Of a stretch of DNA of 64,000 bases, positions 38,363 through 48,610 are shown piece by piece; within the stretch, counting starts at the first letter, position 1; each line of letters starts with the position of its first letter. This DNA comes from Leguminivora glycinivorella (taxonomy: Eukaryota; Arthropoda; Insecta; Lepidoptera; Tortricidae): positions 10,476,191 through 10,540,190 of the forward strand of contig NC_062972.1 in NCBI RefSeq assembly GCF_023078275.1, in the 5' to 3' direction. The notes under the pieces are model-generated. The model ran no database searches and was not told the origin of the DNA. It was given only the letters and a program-made list of their open reading frames with translations. A program made the translations under genes and the position numbers.

Positions 38363-41300
38363 TGTGGGTGTGTGGGTGTGTATGCGTGGGTGTATTTATG
38401 TCAATGTGCGTGTCCGACTGTCTTTGAGTTTTCGCTTAATTTCCATAATCTTACTACCTAATTGCTTTTATTTCTCTATCCTATTTTATTCTAGTAAGTC
38501 TTCAATCTCTTTATAGCTTTTTGTTTTCAACCATTTTATTACCCTACTTTTACATTCATATAATCTAGTTGGATAAATGTCTAATAATTCATTAAGTACA
38601 TTGTACAACTTTGCAGACCGTGATGCGTGTTGTCTTTTCGCAAATGCAGTTTTCGTGGAGGTTATAGCAATCACTCGGGTTTTTTTACGTCGACTATTTG
38701 AACTGTCTGGTGAGAATTTTACAGTTTTATGTTTTTTTACAACTACATGCAATACATATAATTTTCTAACAGACAGGAGATCACAGGTTTTGTATAGTTC
38801 TGTAGTTGGAAATCTATACGGTTTAAAATAGATCACTTTGAGTAGTGCTCGTTGTGCTCTTTCTAGCTCTAGAAATTTGGTCTTTGTGGCACCACCCCAT
38901 ATGGGAACACAGTACGTCAAAACTGATTGGGCTAATGTGACATATATTTGATTGAGAAGGGTAGTACTTGCCACGTGTCTCAGGTTTTTAAAAACCCAAA
39001 TGAGCTTACGTGTCCGCGCCATAATAAGTTCCAAATGAGCGTACCATGTCAAGCGTTGGTCCACCACAACTCCCAGATATTTAGTTTTCTCAGCTTTCGT
39101 TATGGTCGCACAGGAGCAATTACCTTGTGTGGAGTCAGAGCAAGTATGTATTTTCACAGAGAAATCGGGACTTGGTTGTGTTCGTATGTAATTTGTGAAG
39201 CAAGTGTAATATGTTTTATTAATATTTAAGGTTAGTAAATGTTTTTGCAACCAGTTTGCGACCTTAGTAAGCCCACGTTCAGTAGACATTCGAACGTCTT
39301 CCCATGTTTCACCCCAAAAAACAATAGCAGTATCGTCTGCGTACGTGAAAATTTCTCCTTCGTCAATAGCCATAGAGCAGAGCTGATCAATATAAATTAA
39401 AAACAGGGTAGGGCCAAGGACACTGCCCTGCGGAACTCCATAAGTTATTGTGCACTCGTCGCTGATATAGTTCCCTATTTTTACCCTTTGCTTGCGGTTA
39501 TGCAAGTAACTTTTAAAAAGGGACAATGGGACACCTCTTATACCCGTGTCTTCGAGAGTTTTGATAAGTATCGGGACAGACACGGTATCAAAAGCTTTTT
39601 TGAGATCCAAGAAAGCTGTAACACATTTCTTGCCCTTATCCACTTTCTCTACAATCAATGACGAGAGATCCATTACAGCATTTTCAGTGGAGATACCCTG
39701 TCTGAAACCATATTGAGAATTCGAGAGTAGTTTAAATTTATTTAAAAATGTCATTAGTCGTGCGTTTATAAGTTTTTCTAGTATTTTAGAGATAGCTGGC
39801 AGTACCGATATGGGTCTATAATTAGAGATATCCCTTCTACTCCCACTCTTAAATACTGGGGTGATCAGCGCTTGCTTTAATGCGTCCGGAAAGACCCCCT
39901 GTTTGAAGCACATATTTGCCAGGTGAGATATAATTGGCACAACTACTGCACTGGCCAATTTCAAGAATTGTGTGGGGATATTATCTAAACCTGTTGCACT
40001 GCTTGATTTTAAATTTGATAAGATAATAAATACCTCTTCAGGATTTGTCTCAAATAAAACGAACGAGTTGGAAATTGACTTTGTTGGTAATGGTAAATTG
40101 TCAGCAGTATTATTGTTATACACAATGCTCTCCGCAAGACATCTACCAATTTCCGAGAAGTACCTATTTGCTTCATTAACAGCATCAATCGGGGAGTTTG
40201 TCATGTCCAAGAGATCGGTATTTTCTGTTCTGACTTGTTTGCGATTGGTTACGTTATTTATTGCTTTCCAGAGTGTTTTAGGGTTTCGGCCAGATTCAAT
40301 CAATTGCTCCTTTTGATGTTTTCGTTTTAGTTTTTTGATAAGCCCATTACAAAAATTTCTATATCGTTTATACGTAATTTTTAGCGTTATATTTTCAGGA
40401 TTAGAACGGAGACGTTTTTGCATATTATTCCTGTTCTTTATGCACCGGAGAATACCCGTTGTTATCCAGGGTTTGAGGATGCGATTATTATTGGGGACTA
40501 CATTAGTAGTCGTATACTGTTTGAGGCAATTGGTGATTTTATTTATGAATGTGTCAGTGAGAGTATTCGGATCTTTTATTTTGTATAGCTCTTCCAGGTT
40601 ATCAGTAGAAAGACAATTTATTGCCTTTTCGTAGTTTATTGTTGTTTTTGTTTTATTGGATAATGTTTGTATATTTATTTTGCCGATTTTTAGCAAAATC
40701 ATGGCATGATCCGTTATGGTCGTATCTAGTACTAGGATGTCAGCTTTGGAGTTATTTTGATTAAGTTTAATCATAAAATGATCCAAACAGGTTTTGTCTC
40801 TTGTAGGCAGGATATGACCGGGGAGTAGACCGTGCGAAGCCAATAAATTTAAGTAGTGTAATCTATTTTCACGCTCATAAGCTTGTTCAGTACTCTTATA
40901 GGCGATATTTATGTTTATGTCTCCTGTTAAAATAATATTTTTGCTAGAGCTGATCGATTCTAAATGGTTACCTAAATCGTTAAGAAATATTTCTGCTTTA
41001 TTATTATACTTACTATCATGAAACATCCAATCCACTTTCCGTTAACCATGAAATGTGGCAAGTAATATTAGAAGGAAAACAATCAGAAAACCATCAATTT
41101 ATCCTTAAATTTGTGTAGACGAGTCCAACTCGCACTTGACTGATTTTTAACCTTTAAGGAACTGGTCCCACCAAAAGCGAGTTTTAAGCTATGAGATATC
41201 GGCTATAGAAACGAACAAAAGATAGTCGCTCCCGTGTAAATAAAAGAGACACGATGATATCGCGAGCGAGTTATGAACTAAATATAAATCGCTCGCTCTC

Positions 41301-44300
41301 TCTTTTATTATCTTGCTTTTGGTGGGGCCAGTGACTAACAAGAAAAATACTTTATGAATAAACAAGTACCAGTATCTAAGTTGACAGTGGCGTATATCTC
41401 AGAGGCGGTGTCGCCGCTGTCGTGGCGGCCCACGGGCTGCGGGATCTCGGGCAGGCTGCGCTGGCTGTTCTGCGTCGAGGCCCTGCGCACACACGACACT
41501 TCAGCATACAAGATAAAACAAGATCATATTTTATTACACCTATATTGACCGGGATAGGGACCGTGATTATTAATAAATAAATAAAAGTTAGTTAAGTAAG
41601 CAAAGGTTCGAAAAGCATAACAGAGTTCAAATGTAGAGTTCCCTAAATATTAAAATGAAATCATGCTGCTTTAAAAGTATTTGTCGACTGAACTACTTAA
41701 ACTAATTAACAGGCAGATGTTTTACACATTTCATTTTCCATCATCTAAGTTGTTTGTACACATTTTAGAGTAGGTATGCTTATACTAAACTTTATGCGGA
41801 ACGTAAAGCAACTAGTTCAAGATTGACTATAGTTTTTATAGTCAATCTTGAACTAGAATAACTGAAACACACTAAAATAATAAATACTAAAATACCTGAA
41901 CTATTTGCAACGACTTAATCTTGTAATATTATTAGAATACTACAAAATAGGGAGAGTGATCATAAAAATACAAAATCTAAAAGCCTAAATCTGGGACCTA
42001 GTTCTGTAACAAGGTTGCTTTAAATTACATACAGCCCGTAAAAAACAGTGAGAATTCTTTACCATAAATCCCATAATTTACCATATATTCTAGAATCTAG
42101 ACCATAATCCGTCCGGTAGCCATCAAGTATTAAAAGGCGAATGGCGGCCACGTTTTCCGAAATAAATAACGCACACTATAAGCAAAATGAAAGTATGGGA
42201 CTAAGCCTGAAACTGGGAGAATTAACCCTGAGGGCTAATTGTTGACCCGCGGCATTATAAAACGGCTCTAATTTGTAATACGGCGGATTATACAATCCTT
42301 CTATGACATATCAATAACAAATAACAATCTATAGGCATTGAAATATTTGTAAAAATGTCAGTACCTAAGTGAGCGATACCTTTGATCATGTTCTATAAGG
42401 CCTCGTCAAATTTTTGGAGCGTCAACTCCTACCCTTTACTGCATGAATGGAAAAAATATTTGTTGAAATTTAAACATTAATAGTTCTCCATAGAGTTCAT
42501 AATCGTCGTTCCTTACCACCAACATTGTGTTCCTTATCTGAGAAGACCTACAATTTTTAAGTCTCCAGGCAGGCAGGCTGGGAACTCCTAAAGTATAGTC
42601 GCGCGATAAATGATGACACATTTGGTCGTCCCTATCGCTCTTACAAATAGTGCGATAGGGACGGCAAGATGTTTATCAATTATCATTTATCGCGCGACCA
42701 TACTCGCCTGCCAGAACATCGCATGCGGGTCGCGAGCTATATAGTTTTTTTCGCCCCTATAGAATAGGTTTTGTAGTTGATTGTACTGTTCTTACATAGG
42801 TGGGTTATGTAAAACTGTAGGTATTACAAAGTTGCCTTTCAAATGCATTTAACCATTCACATCTTCAAAACTTAAAATTATATACTCCTTACACAATAAA
42901 GCACATATTTTATTTTATAAATATGCATGCATTCAATTTTTATTAATTATGTAAGTATGCGAGTTAGAGAGTTACATTGTTATCGGGGGTTATTAGCTCA
43001 TGCAAAAACTGATACAGGGAAGTAGTAAACTGTAAATAGAATAATAGTTAGTTACAATATTAGCTTGTGCAGCTCTAGCTAGTGCTAAAGCGCTCAGTTG
43101 TATGTGATAGATGCTGCGGTGAACGCATGCAATCAAAGAATAATCATAAGAATGTAAAAAACTACTATGCACTTATTGCTGCTATATCTAGTAGTTCTAG
43201 TACTTAAAATGTATATTTTAAAAGTAACCTAAGTTTTAGTATTATGTGATATAATTATAAGCATTCATTTTTACATATATTAATTATAACATTTCAACCA
43301 TTTCATCAATACATAGTCAAACATGTTACAGCAGAATGATGGAACCTATTGTTTTAGTAGATTAGTAGCCCTTTCCCTACCATCATGGGCATGCTAAAAA
43401 CACAAATGACTAATATATGTGCTAAGTAAGAAATAATTGTACCTCATTAGTTAGAGGACTAAGTAGATACTTCACAATTATTTCTTATATTCAGGCCACT
43501 AGTGCATTGACATCATGAACTGCATAATCACAATTACATTCAGCCAATGTGGGTAATTGGACACAGGCTTGTTTTTGCAGTACCAGTTAACTTAAGGCCA
43601 ACATATATTATGCACATGTATTAACTCAGTTGCGCATGTTCAAAAATGACAAACCGCTTTACTGACGCGGGCGTTGTGGGTGCCGGTGAAGGGGCCTCTT
43701 CGTCAAAACGGATTTTGACTACACCGGCCGTACCAACCAACTCACTTCTGTTAAAAACAATATTCACTCATATTTTTAAAGGAACTTCCTTAACAATCTG
43801 ATAAAACTGACCCTTAAGAAATTTTAAATTAACTACCATAAAAATAAAAACACTGAAATAATTCAACTGCCATGCCACCTTAACTCCAGTTTTTCCACAA
43901 ATTCAGACACACAATGACAAAAACCTAGAGACTTAACTATAGAATAGATATCTCTGCAGTGCAGAACATACATAGCAAAAAATACAATCTACCCTGATTT
44001 AGCTCTTGACTTTAACAAATTAACATTGTTTCTTCAGTTGAAACATTTTGAATAATATTAATAACCAAATAATTGTTGTGCTAGTTTCTGTCTACATACT
44101 CTAGTTTTCATTATCACACAGTTTAGTTAATAATATAGTATTTCTACTATGTAGTTAGATTTCTTAAACAATTAGGATTGCAATAAGAGTGGCAAAGGAG
44201 GTTTATTTCAATAATTTTGTAATATGCTGTGCAATCCTTCAGCTAAAAAAAAATATTACTAATGAACACACAACAGGAGGAGAGTATTCCATCTGACATG

Positions 44301-44581
44301 CAAATTATAATCAGCATAATAATAAAGTGGTAAGTACCATGAAGGCTCTAATATCAGTCCAAGGTTGTTGTTACTAACAAAACATGAAAAGAATGTTACA
44401 TATTTACCACAACATAACTGAACTTCTTATAAGAAATGTATGGAAAGATGAATAAGAATAGTTTAAAACAGTAAACTTACTTCTGATTGGAATTCTTGCA
44501 GCCACAAACACAAGCGGAGAGTGCAGTAATGAGACTGACGAGCACTCCCACACTTAGCGCTATCTCAATTAAAGTATACAT
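29578..44581 (-). CDS. LAT/PAG-like single-pass transmembrane adaptor (family not recognised)
   Basis: Exons in order: 44481-44581, (43663-43747 optional), 41370-41482, 37068-37155, 36732-36808, 36076-36204, 35751-35858, 34528-34642, 32094-32152, 31226-31375 and 29578-30674. Without the 85-nt optional exon, all phases agree and give 678 residues. Residues 1-3 would be outside the cell, a TM helix spans about 4-23, and Cys24, Cys26 and Cys28 (ACVCGCK) follow at the membrane, a likely palmitoylation site. The rest is a disordered, Pro/Ser/Asp-rich cytoplasmic tail with about 20 Yxx[ILV] motifs (SEIYATV, AYAKL, MYAAI, TYAQI, GYETI x2, NYESV). Tyr565, 575, 585 and 595 are each 10 residues apart, the ITAM spacing. 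The C-terminus is GDYFQV. No Ig, LRR or kinase domain is seen. This is the design of vertebrate LAT, PAG and NTAL (short ectodomain, CxxC, SH2-binding tyrosines), probably convergent. Drosophila Hoka (YTPA repeats) was considered but its motif is absent. Start choice: first Met before the TM, near the divergent NDC1 promoter. Signalling role is inferred. Confidence 0.8.
31528..31622. repeat. CCGATATCGGAT MITE, copy 2 (left end truncated)
   Basis: Shares GCGCCATCTTGGATTTTTTC and CCGATATCGGATCGGATAAT + GTGAAAAC with 6166-6288, in reverse orientation. The left terminus is lost after TTGTCGGACCGATA. Confidence 0.7.
32279..32612 (+). repeat. Full-length tRNA-derived SINE with target duplication
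   Basis: Head AGCGCTGGTGGCCTAGCGGT...GGTCGCGGGTTCGAACCCGG has the A box and B box of RNA polymerase III promoters. The body includes CAGTCGCTTTTCGGTGAAGG and GAGGAAACCGGACTAATTCC; the tail is GCAAGGAGGATGATGATGA. Direct repeats TTTTAGTTAGT at 32266-32276 and 32614-32624 flank it. In the adaptor gene intron. Confidence 0.88.
32665..32805. repeat. Long perfect hairpin element, about 48-bp arms
   Basis: GTAGGCCTAGCACATGATGG + CCGCGGGAGTATGTCGCCGCGAGATAGA is exactly complementary to 32758-32805, with a loop of about 45 bases. The arms are GC-rich, unlike the intron around them. Confidence 0.88.
32920..33976. mobile_element. 1.06-kb non-autonomous DNA element, AAGGTCAGGTGGGGTAAGGG termini
   Basis: Left end AAGGTCAGGTGGGGTAAGGG with AAACAT, right end TGTTTCCCTTCCCCCATAGT through CCCCCTTACCCCACCTGACCTT. 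GGGGTAAGGGAAAC-like motifs recur inside at 33141, 33300 and 33550. No transposase frame. The superfamily cannot be set from the ends. Confidence 0.75.
34116..34449. repeat. MITE with about 85-bp inverted termini (CGACGTTTCGAA)
   Basis: AAATAAAACTATGGAAACCG, ATTAAATCGCGTATAATGAA and ATCCCGACGTTTCGAACTCT pair with their complements at 34365-34449. The spacer includes an A run and (CAC)n. Confidence 0.85.
35190..35293. repeat. GC-rich inverted repeat
   Basis: CCCGGCGCCCCACGCACCCA then CGCTATAT pairs with ATATCGTATGCGTGGGTGCG + CGGGGCGCCGGG. About 35-bp arms around an AT-rich centre. MITE-like. Confidence 0.7.
35466..35587. repeat. CCGATATCGGAT MITE, copy 3
   Basis: Both termini present: GTTTTCACATTATCTGATCC and its complement GGATCGGATAATGTGAAAAC. 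Same length as copy 1, with a diverged centre. Confidence 0.8.
37430..37982 (+). repeat. Common lepidopteran dispersed repeat with (GGAC)n
   Basis: AAAACCGGCCAAGAGCGTGT, CAGTGTAGGGTTCCGTAGTT, a G homopolymer near 37599-37610, GTACCAAATTTCAGCTTTCT, nine GGAC units at 37892-37927, and GGTTCCTAGTTGACTACGGAACCCTAAAA. I recognise this pattern from many moth genomes. A head fragment of the related CCGACTAAGTGCGAGTCGGA type is at 21428-21480. Confidence 0.75.
38080..41040 (-). mobile_element. 5'-truncated non-LTR retrotransposon, CR1/L2-like, with open RT frame
   Basis: The minus-strand frame 38486-41035 is open for 849 codons. It starts inside the apurinic endonuclease domain (LTGDININI, LDHFMIKL, TTITDHAMILL, the expected C-terminal half). 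It continues with a linker (NPKTLWKAINNVTN) and reverse transcriptase: FKSGSRRDISNYRPISVLP, SQYGFRQGISTENAV, FLDLKKAFDTV, GVPQGSVLGPTLFLIYI and the catalytic TYADDTAIVF, then the thumb (TKYLGVVVDQRLTWYAHL). No stop or shift in the frame implies a young insertion. The promoter, ORF1 and endonuclease start are missing, so it cannot move by itself. AT-rich DNA down to about 38080 (AAATAAAA tract) may be its 3' UTR and tail. It lies in the adaptor gene intron, same strand. CR1/L2 assignment is by motif style. Confidence 0.85.
38266..38384 (+). repeat. (TG)n microsatellite
   Basis: About 50 TG units with a few interruptions. It lies just past the 3' side of the minus-strand LINE. Confidence 0.95.
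41161..41332. repeat. MITE, ACTGGTCCCACCAAAAGC termini
   Basis: Left ACTGGTCCCACCAAAAGCGA, right TTGCTTTTGGTGGGGCCAGT. 172 bp. Inside, GCGAGCGA and TCGCTCGC blocks and AAAAGAGA / TCTCTTTTA also pair. Confidence 0.8.
41812..41856. repeat. 20-bp perfect palindrome arms
   Basis: CTAGTTCAAGATTGACTATA, a five-base loop, and the exact complement. An isolated hairpin in the adaptor gene intron. Confidence 0.85.
42597..42702. repeat. CGCGCGATA hairpin MITE, intact copy
   Basis: Ends GTCGCGCGATAAATGATGAC and ATCATTTATCGCGCGACCAT are inverted repeats. The centre TCGCTCTTACAAATAGTGCG is the motif of the copies at 2390 and 8811. Confidence 0.8.
43663..43747 (-). other. Optional 85-nt coding-like exon of the adaptor gene
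   Basis: After acceptor TTTTTAACAG, and from the AA left by exon 1, it reads KSELVGTAGVVKIRFDEEAP then SPAPTTPAS, and ends at donor TCA/GTAAAG. 85 is not a multiple of 3. Including it puts the next exon (41482) in another frame, which stops after 27 codons; skipping it joins exon 1 to exon 3 in frame (K-A-S-T-Q). So it is either a regulated cassette giving a short membrane isoform, or it pairs with another exon I cannot see. Confidence 0.5.
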
Positions 44582-45596
44582 AACCGGAGTTTCTCGATCT
44601 ATCAAACAAGACTACGAGACGAGATGCCATCCATTACCAGCGTCTGTTAAGTCACACCCTTAAAAAGACACGCTCCGTATGCATAACTTTCTTCCATTTG
44701 AGTAAAATGCATAGGAATGTAGGGCACTAGAGTTAGCGACCACATAAACTTGAACCTAGCGATGAGAAAACGTCACTGTTTATGAAATACCCTAGCCCAT
44801 AGCTCCCACCGCACAATATCAATGAAAAACATTTATGAAATGTAGCATTTTAAAGATCTTTCAAAACAAAATTGATGCATAAACACGTCTTTACGGGTGT
44901 AAAATGTAGTGAGTAAATGTCATGTCATAAATATTGACCAGTGACCACAGATTCGCAATATGTAGTCAAATAAAAAGTCAGTGTGACACATTCTTAATTT
45001 TAATAAATGAATAGATTCATTGATTATTTTATCACATTTCTGTATCATTTGTTAGGCATTTATCTAATAAATAGAAAAATGGTATTTAGAAATGTTCATC
45101 GAGCATCCACGTTTTCAGATAACACCCAAATAGGATAGCATACAGAAGAACGTTTTGATATTAACCGATGTTAAATTCATTTGTGCGACATATGCGGCAC
45201 TCACCTAATTTTAATTTATAATTTTTAATAAAATATTTACTTTATTTAATTATAGTAAAGAATCTGTTCTAGGACTTGCTTTTTATAAATTCTCATGATT
45301 TATTTCTGCTAAAATACTATTTTGTGATTAGACATATGGTGATATCTGAACACATCCTAAATATTATTTGAAAAACTGTCAAATCCTTGTCAAATCAATC
45401 TGTTCTGTTCTAGTGTCGAGACCGTTGCCGTTGCCATTGCCATTACTTTTGTTGTTTTGTTAATCAATTATTATATACCTGAAAACACGTTGATTATTGA
45501 AACGAATGGTGAAATAATTGACGAAAATACTAAGCGTTTGAATGCTATCAAAATTGAACATTCGCCTCGTCAAAATAACCTAGTACGACTGCCGGT
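44582..45596. promoter_or_regulatory. Divergent promoter region between adaptor gene and NDC1
   Basis: One kilobase separates the two oppositely directed start codons. AT-rich, no clear TATA box or initiator that I would defend. It must hold both 5' UTRs and both promoters unless upstream non-coding exons exist elsewhere. Confidence 0.5.
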
Positions 45597-47297
45597 ATGG
45601 AGCCCAAAAATGAAATATTTTCCAAAAGACTGGTAACAGCAGTGCTATGGAACCTCGGACTTCAAATATTTCTGGCTGTTGTGTTGGTGTTTTTTATTCA
45701 GGTGGATATTCTACATCCGCTCTCATGGTTTGCGTCGACGTTCAATGACATATTTGGGTGGAAAATGGGCCTGAATATAGTGCTGCTGGGTTTGGTTTCG
45801 TTCTTTCAAGCATATATTTATGGCAGCTATTACATGGTTCCTTTGCCTAAGTACTTCACCAGATTTTCAATGTTCTTGAATTTATTCACGACTCAAAATG
45901 TGATATTCAGCATTTTATATGCACTAAGTGGTTACTTTACAATGAGCTTGTATTCGTCTCTTGCTAAAAGCAACTTTAATGTTCTGAAAAAGAAATGTGA
46001 TAATTATGATGGCCAATGTCTCATGGAGCAAAGTCTGTTTTTACAGTTTGGCGGGATGTGGATGGGTCTGTATTATTTTTTAAATGCACACATTTTTAGT
46101 ACACCCATGCTAATGTTTCCACATGTATATCAAAATAAATTCCAACAGTTAAAACAAGCTATTGGAAGAATTTTGTCAATGGGATTTAAGAATTCTGTAA
46201 TGCCTGTTGTATATTTCTGTTTGATTTACTACTTGTGGGGTAATAGACCCAGGAGCGTTGTCTCTGATGTCTACAGCCTGTACCTGGAAGATGCTCCATT
46301 GGACAATGTATTAAACTTGATAAGATCTGGCATTTGGATTGGACTCTGGTTCTATACTAGTTTGTTTTTCGTCTCTGTGTATACAATGAGAACAATCTTT
46401 AACATAGTGTTGACGGAACCAATGAAATTTCAAATTGAATCAGAAACTGGTTTAACCCTGTATGCAGCATTAGCTCAGAGAACACAGTTCACTGGATATT
46501 TAGGGGCTCAAGACTTGAAGATAGTGTCTCAAATGGACTCTGTAAGGAGAATGCAGATTTTTATGTTATCACAGCCAGGAGGCCATCCAAGAAACTGGAA
46601 CCATATCTTAGAATCTTGTTTAAATATAATCAATGGTTATACAAAAGAATTGGAAAGCATTAACAGTGATGTGAAACCAATTGAAGTTGGCACCTCACAA
46701 AAGAACATGAATATCACACCCCCTTCAGGGCCACTATATTCTGGAAATTTGAGAAACTTGGCACAAACTTTACACCCTGATATACCAAAAGATTATAATT
46801 ATAATCTTAATAAAAACAAAGCTAATGAGATCACATTTGCAAAGGCTCTTAAAGAAGAATTTAACAGTTTGCTACAGAGGATATGCCAGAAGCCAGGAAT
46901 CAGTTATTTCTTTGGAGAGCTGACAGACACAAAGCTCAAATTCCTGCTAATGCAGGCTCAGCCAGTGATGTGGACATGTGAGGGCCTGGCGTTCATTGTG
47001 TCCGCATCTTTAAAGGAAGATAAGTATGGAGTGGTACAGAATGACTTGCCAATTGTCATTTCGGCATTAATTAATCTGAAGAGCAATTTAGACAAGTTAA
47101 CTAAGCTAGGACTGGTACCAAAGAAACACATGCTGAATGATGTGTTTGCTATCAAAATGAAGTCTGCTCTCATGACTTCAGTCAAAAGGAGTATATACAA
47201 AATAGTTATCACTTTCTCAAAGTATCTCCATGAGGTACCTATGGATCCTGATGTACAACTTGCTGTCCAACCATTCTTATTGTGTAAAGAACCCTGA
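45597..47297 (+). CDS. Ndc1: Transmembrane nucleoporin NDC1
   Basis: Integral membrane protein of the nuclear pore complex that anchors it in the nuclear envelope and helps pore assembly. A single uninterrupted frame of 566 residues; the start follows CCGGT and is the first Met. Six hydrophobic spans lie in the first half, at about 18-36, 58-78, 98-116, 143-163, 200-217 and 243-263. LWFYTSLFFVSVYTMRTIF, MFPHVYQNKFQQLKQA and LTLYAALAQRTQFTGYLGAQDL are typical of the Ndc1/Nup family, and the cytoplasmic C-terminal half is present. The absence of introns is unusual beside multi-exon neighbours; a retrocopy is possible, but the frame is perfect and no poly-A tract or target duplication is visible. 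AT-rich 3' flank. The gene lies head to head with the adaptor gene. Confidence 0.93.
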   Translation: MEPKNEIFSKRLVTAVLWNLGLQIFLAVVLVFFIQVDILHPLSWFASTFNDIFGWKMGLNIVLLGLVSFFQAYIYGSYYMVPLPKYFTRFSMFLNLFTTQNVIFSILYALSGYFTMSLYSSLAKSNFNVLKKKCDNYDGQCLMEQSLFLQFGGMWMGLYYFLNAHIFSTPMLMFPHVYQNKFQQLKQAIGRILSMGFKNSVMPVVYFCLIYYLWGNRPRSVVSDVYSLYLEDAPLDNVLNLIRSGIWIGLWFYTSLFFVSVYTMRTIFNIVLTEPMKFQIESETGLTLYAALAQRTQFTGYLGAQDLKIVSQMDSVRRMQIFMLSQPGGHPRNWNHILESCLNIINGYTKELESINSDVKPIEVGTSQKNMNITPPSGPLYSGNLRNLAQTLHPDIPKDYNYNLNKNKANEITFAKALKEEFNSLLQRICQKPGISYFFGELTDTKLKFLLMQAQPVMWTCEGLAFIVSASLKEDKYGVVQNDLPIVISALINLKSNLDKLTKLGLVPKKHMLNDVFAIKMKSALMTSVKRSIYKIVITFSKYLHEVPMDPDVQLAVQPFLLCKEP

Positions 47298-48210
47298 CTG
47301 TTGTAGACAACTTTAGCTTTTTACTGTTATCATTAATAATAATAATATTATGTAATGTTAAAGATTTGATTAAGTTAAATCTGTGGCAACTTAGATCTTA
47401 CTTAGAATGAAATACTTTTGTATGATCTAAACTGTTGTGACAAGTAACTGACAAATTAATCCATGAGTAAACAAGCATCTAAAATGTTTCCTAGGAAATA
47501 TTGTAACATTGTTCATAACTATTGTAGTAGTAATTCTATAGTCTGTGATAGTATTATTATTTCGAGTAATGCCTATAAAAAGCAGAATTTCAAAGTAATA
47601 GGGTTAAATTTTGTATAATTTCTGAAACTCTTGAGCTTTATGGTTAAGGAAAAAAAAGATTGCTTTATGAACATATTTTTATTAAAAGTTCTACAACATC
47701 AATAAACAACAAATAATTATCAAATATAAAGTAACCACCTATTACTACATGCACCATTTTGCTCAGGTAGTTAGAGATAAAATGTTTCTATTTATTATTT
47801 CTGTTCTTTGATCAGACTTGTCAAGCAGTCAATGCATGTGTAATTAATTCATATAGCTTAAGTTTGGTGTCATCAAAAGGAAAGTCCTAAGATTCAAACA
47901 CTATATGTGATGGACTTCTAGTTTAATCCAATGTTTTAGGCTAAATAATTCTAAGCTGTATATTTCTAGTTAGTATTGCTTTAATTTCATGGATAAGAAA
48001 ACTTTCTTTAGAATGTTCATCCACAATACAAATGTGTGTTTGATGTAAGGCATGCATAATTAAATTATTTAATTAATTTGTGCATTATTTTTTTACTTTT
48101 CGCCTATGCTATCCTATATTCAAATCTCATAATACTCAATGAACAAATTCTTATTGAGTTGGCAGTTGTAAAAATCTTAAAATACATTTGAAACTTCCAA
48201 AGGCTGTTCA
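47298..48210. other. NDC1 3' flank, no gene seen
   Basis: AT-rich sequence. AATAAACAACAAATAA near 47701 could serve as a polyadenylation signal. Nothing else supported. Confidence 0.5.
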
Positions 48211-48211
48211 A

Positions 48212-48355
48212 GCCTGCCCAGAAATATATGACTATTGACTACACGCCATGTTGCGGAATTTCATTAGAACTATTTTCTTCATACTATACTGAACTATCAC
48301 CCCATACATCAATGACAGCGCCCTCCTGACAATAATCATATATTTCTGGCCAGCC
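48212..48355. repeat. MITE, CCAGAAATATATGA family, copy 2
   Basis: Termini GCCTGCCCAGAAATATATGA and TCATATATTTCTGGCCAGCC. 144 bp. The interior is the reverse complement of 460-590. Confidence 0.8.
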
Positions 48356-48610
48356 AGGTGTATCTATCTTTCTGTTCGATGGAGTTGAAAAGTAGCAATT
48401 TATCACAGCTAACTGAAAGGAGTGCACAAAAGGGGTTGGTTGAGTGCAGACCAGTGTTGAGTTGCATGGAGTAAAAACAGAAATACCGTCATTCTTACGA
48501 TATTCTTCATTCTTTACTTTCGTATTATGTCTTTAATGGTTTCGTATGGTTTTAAACCATAATACGTTATTACTTAAATAAATTATTCAATCCTTTGTAA
48601 GGAGCATAAA

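Noticed and set aside
38249..38516. Frames encoding CVCVCV
   Set aside because: Translation of the (TG)n microsatellite.
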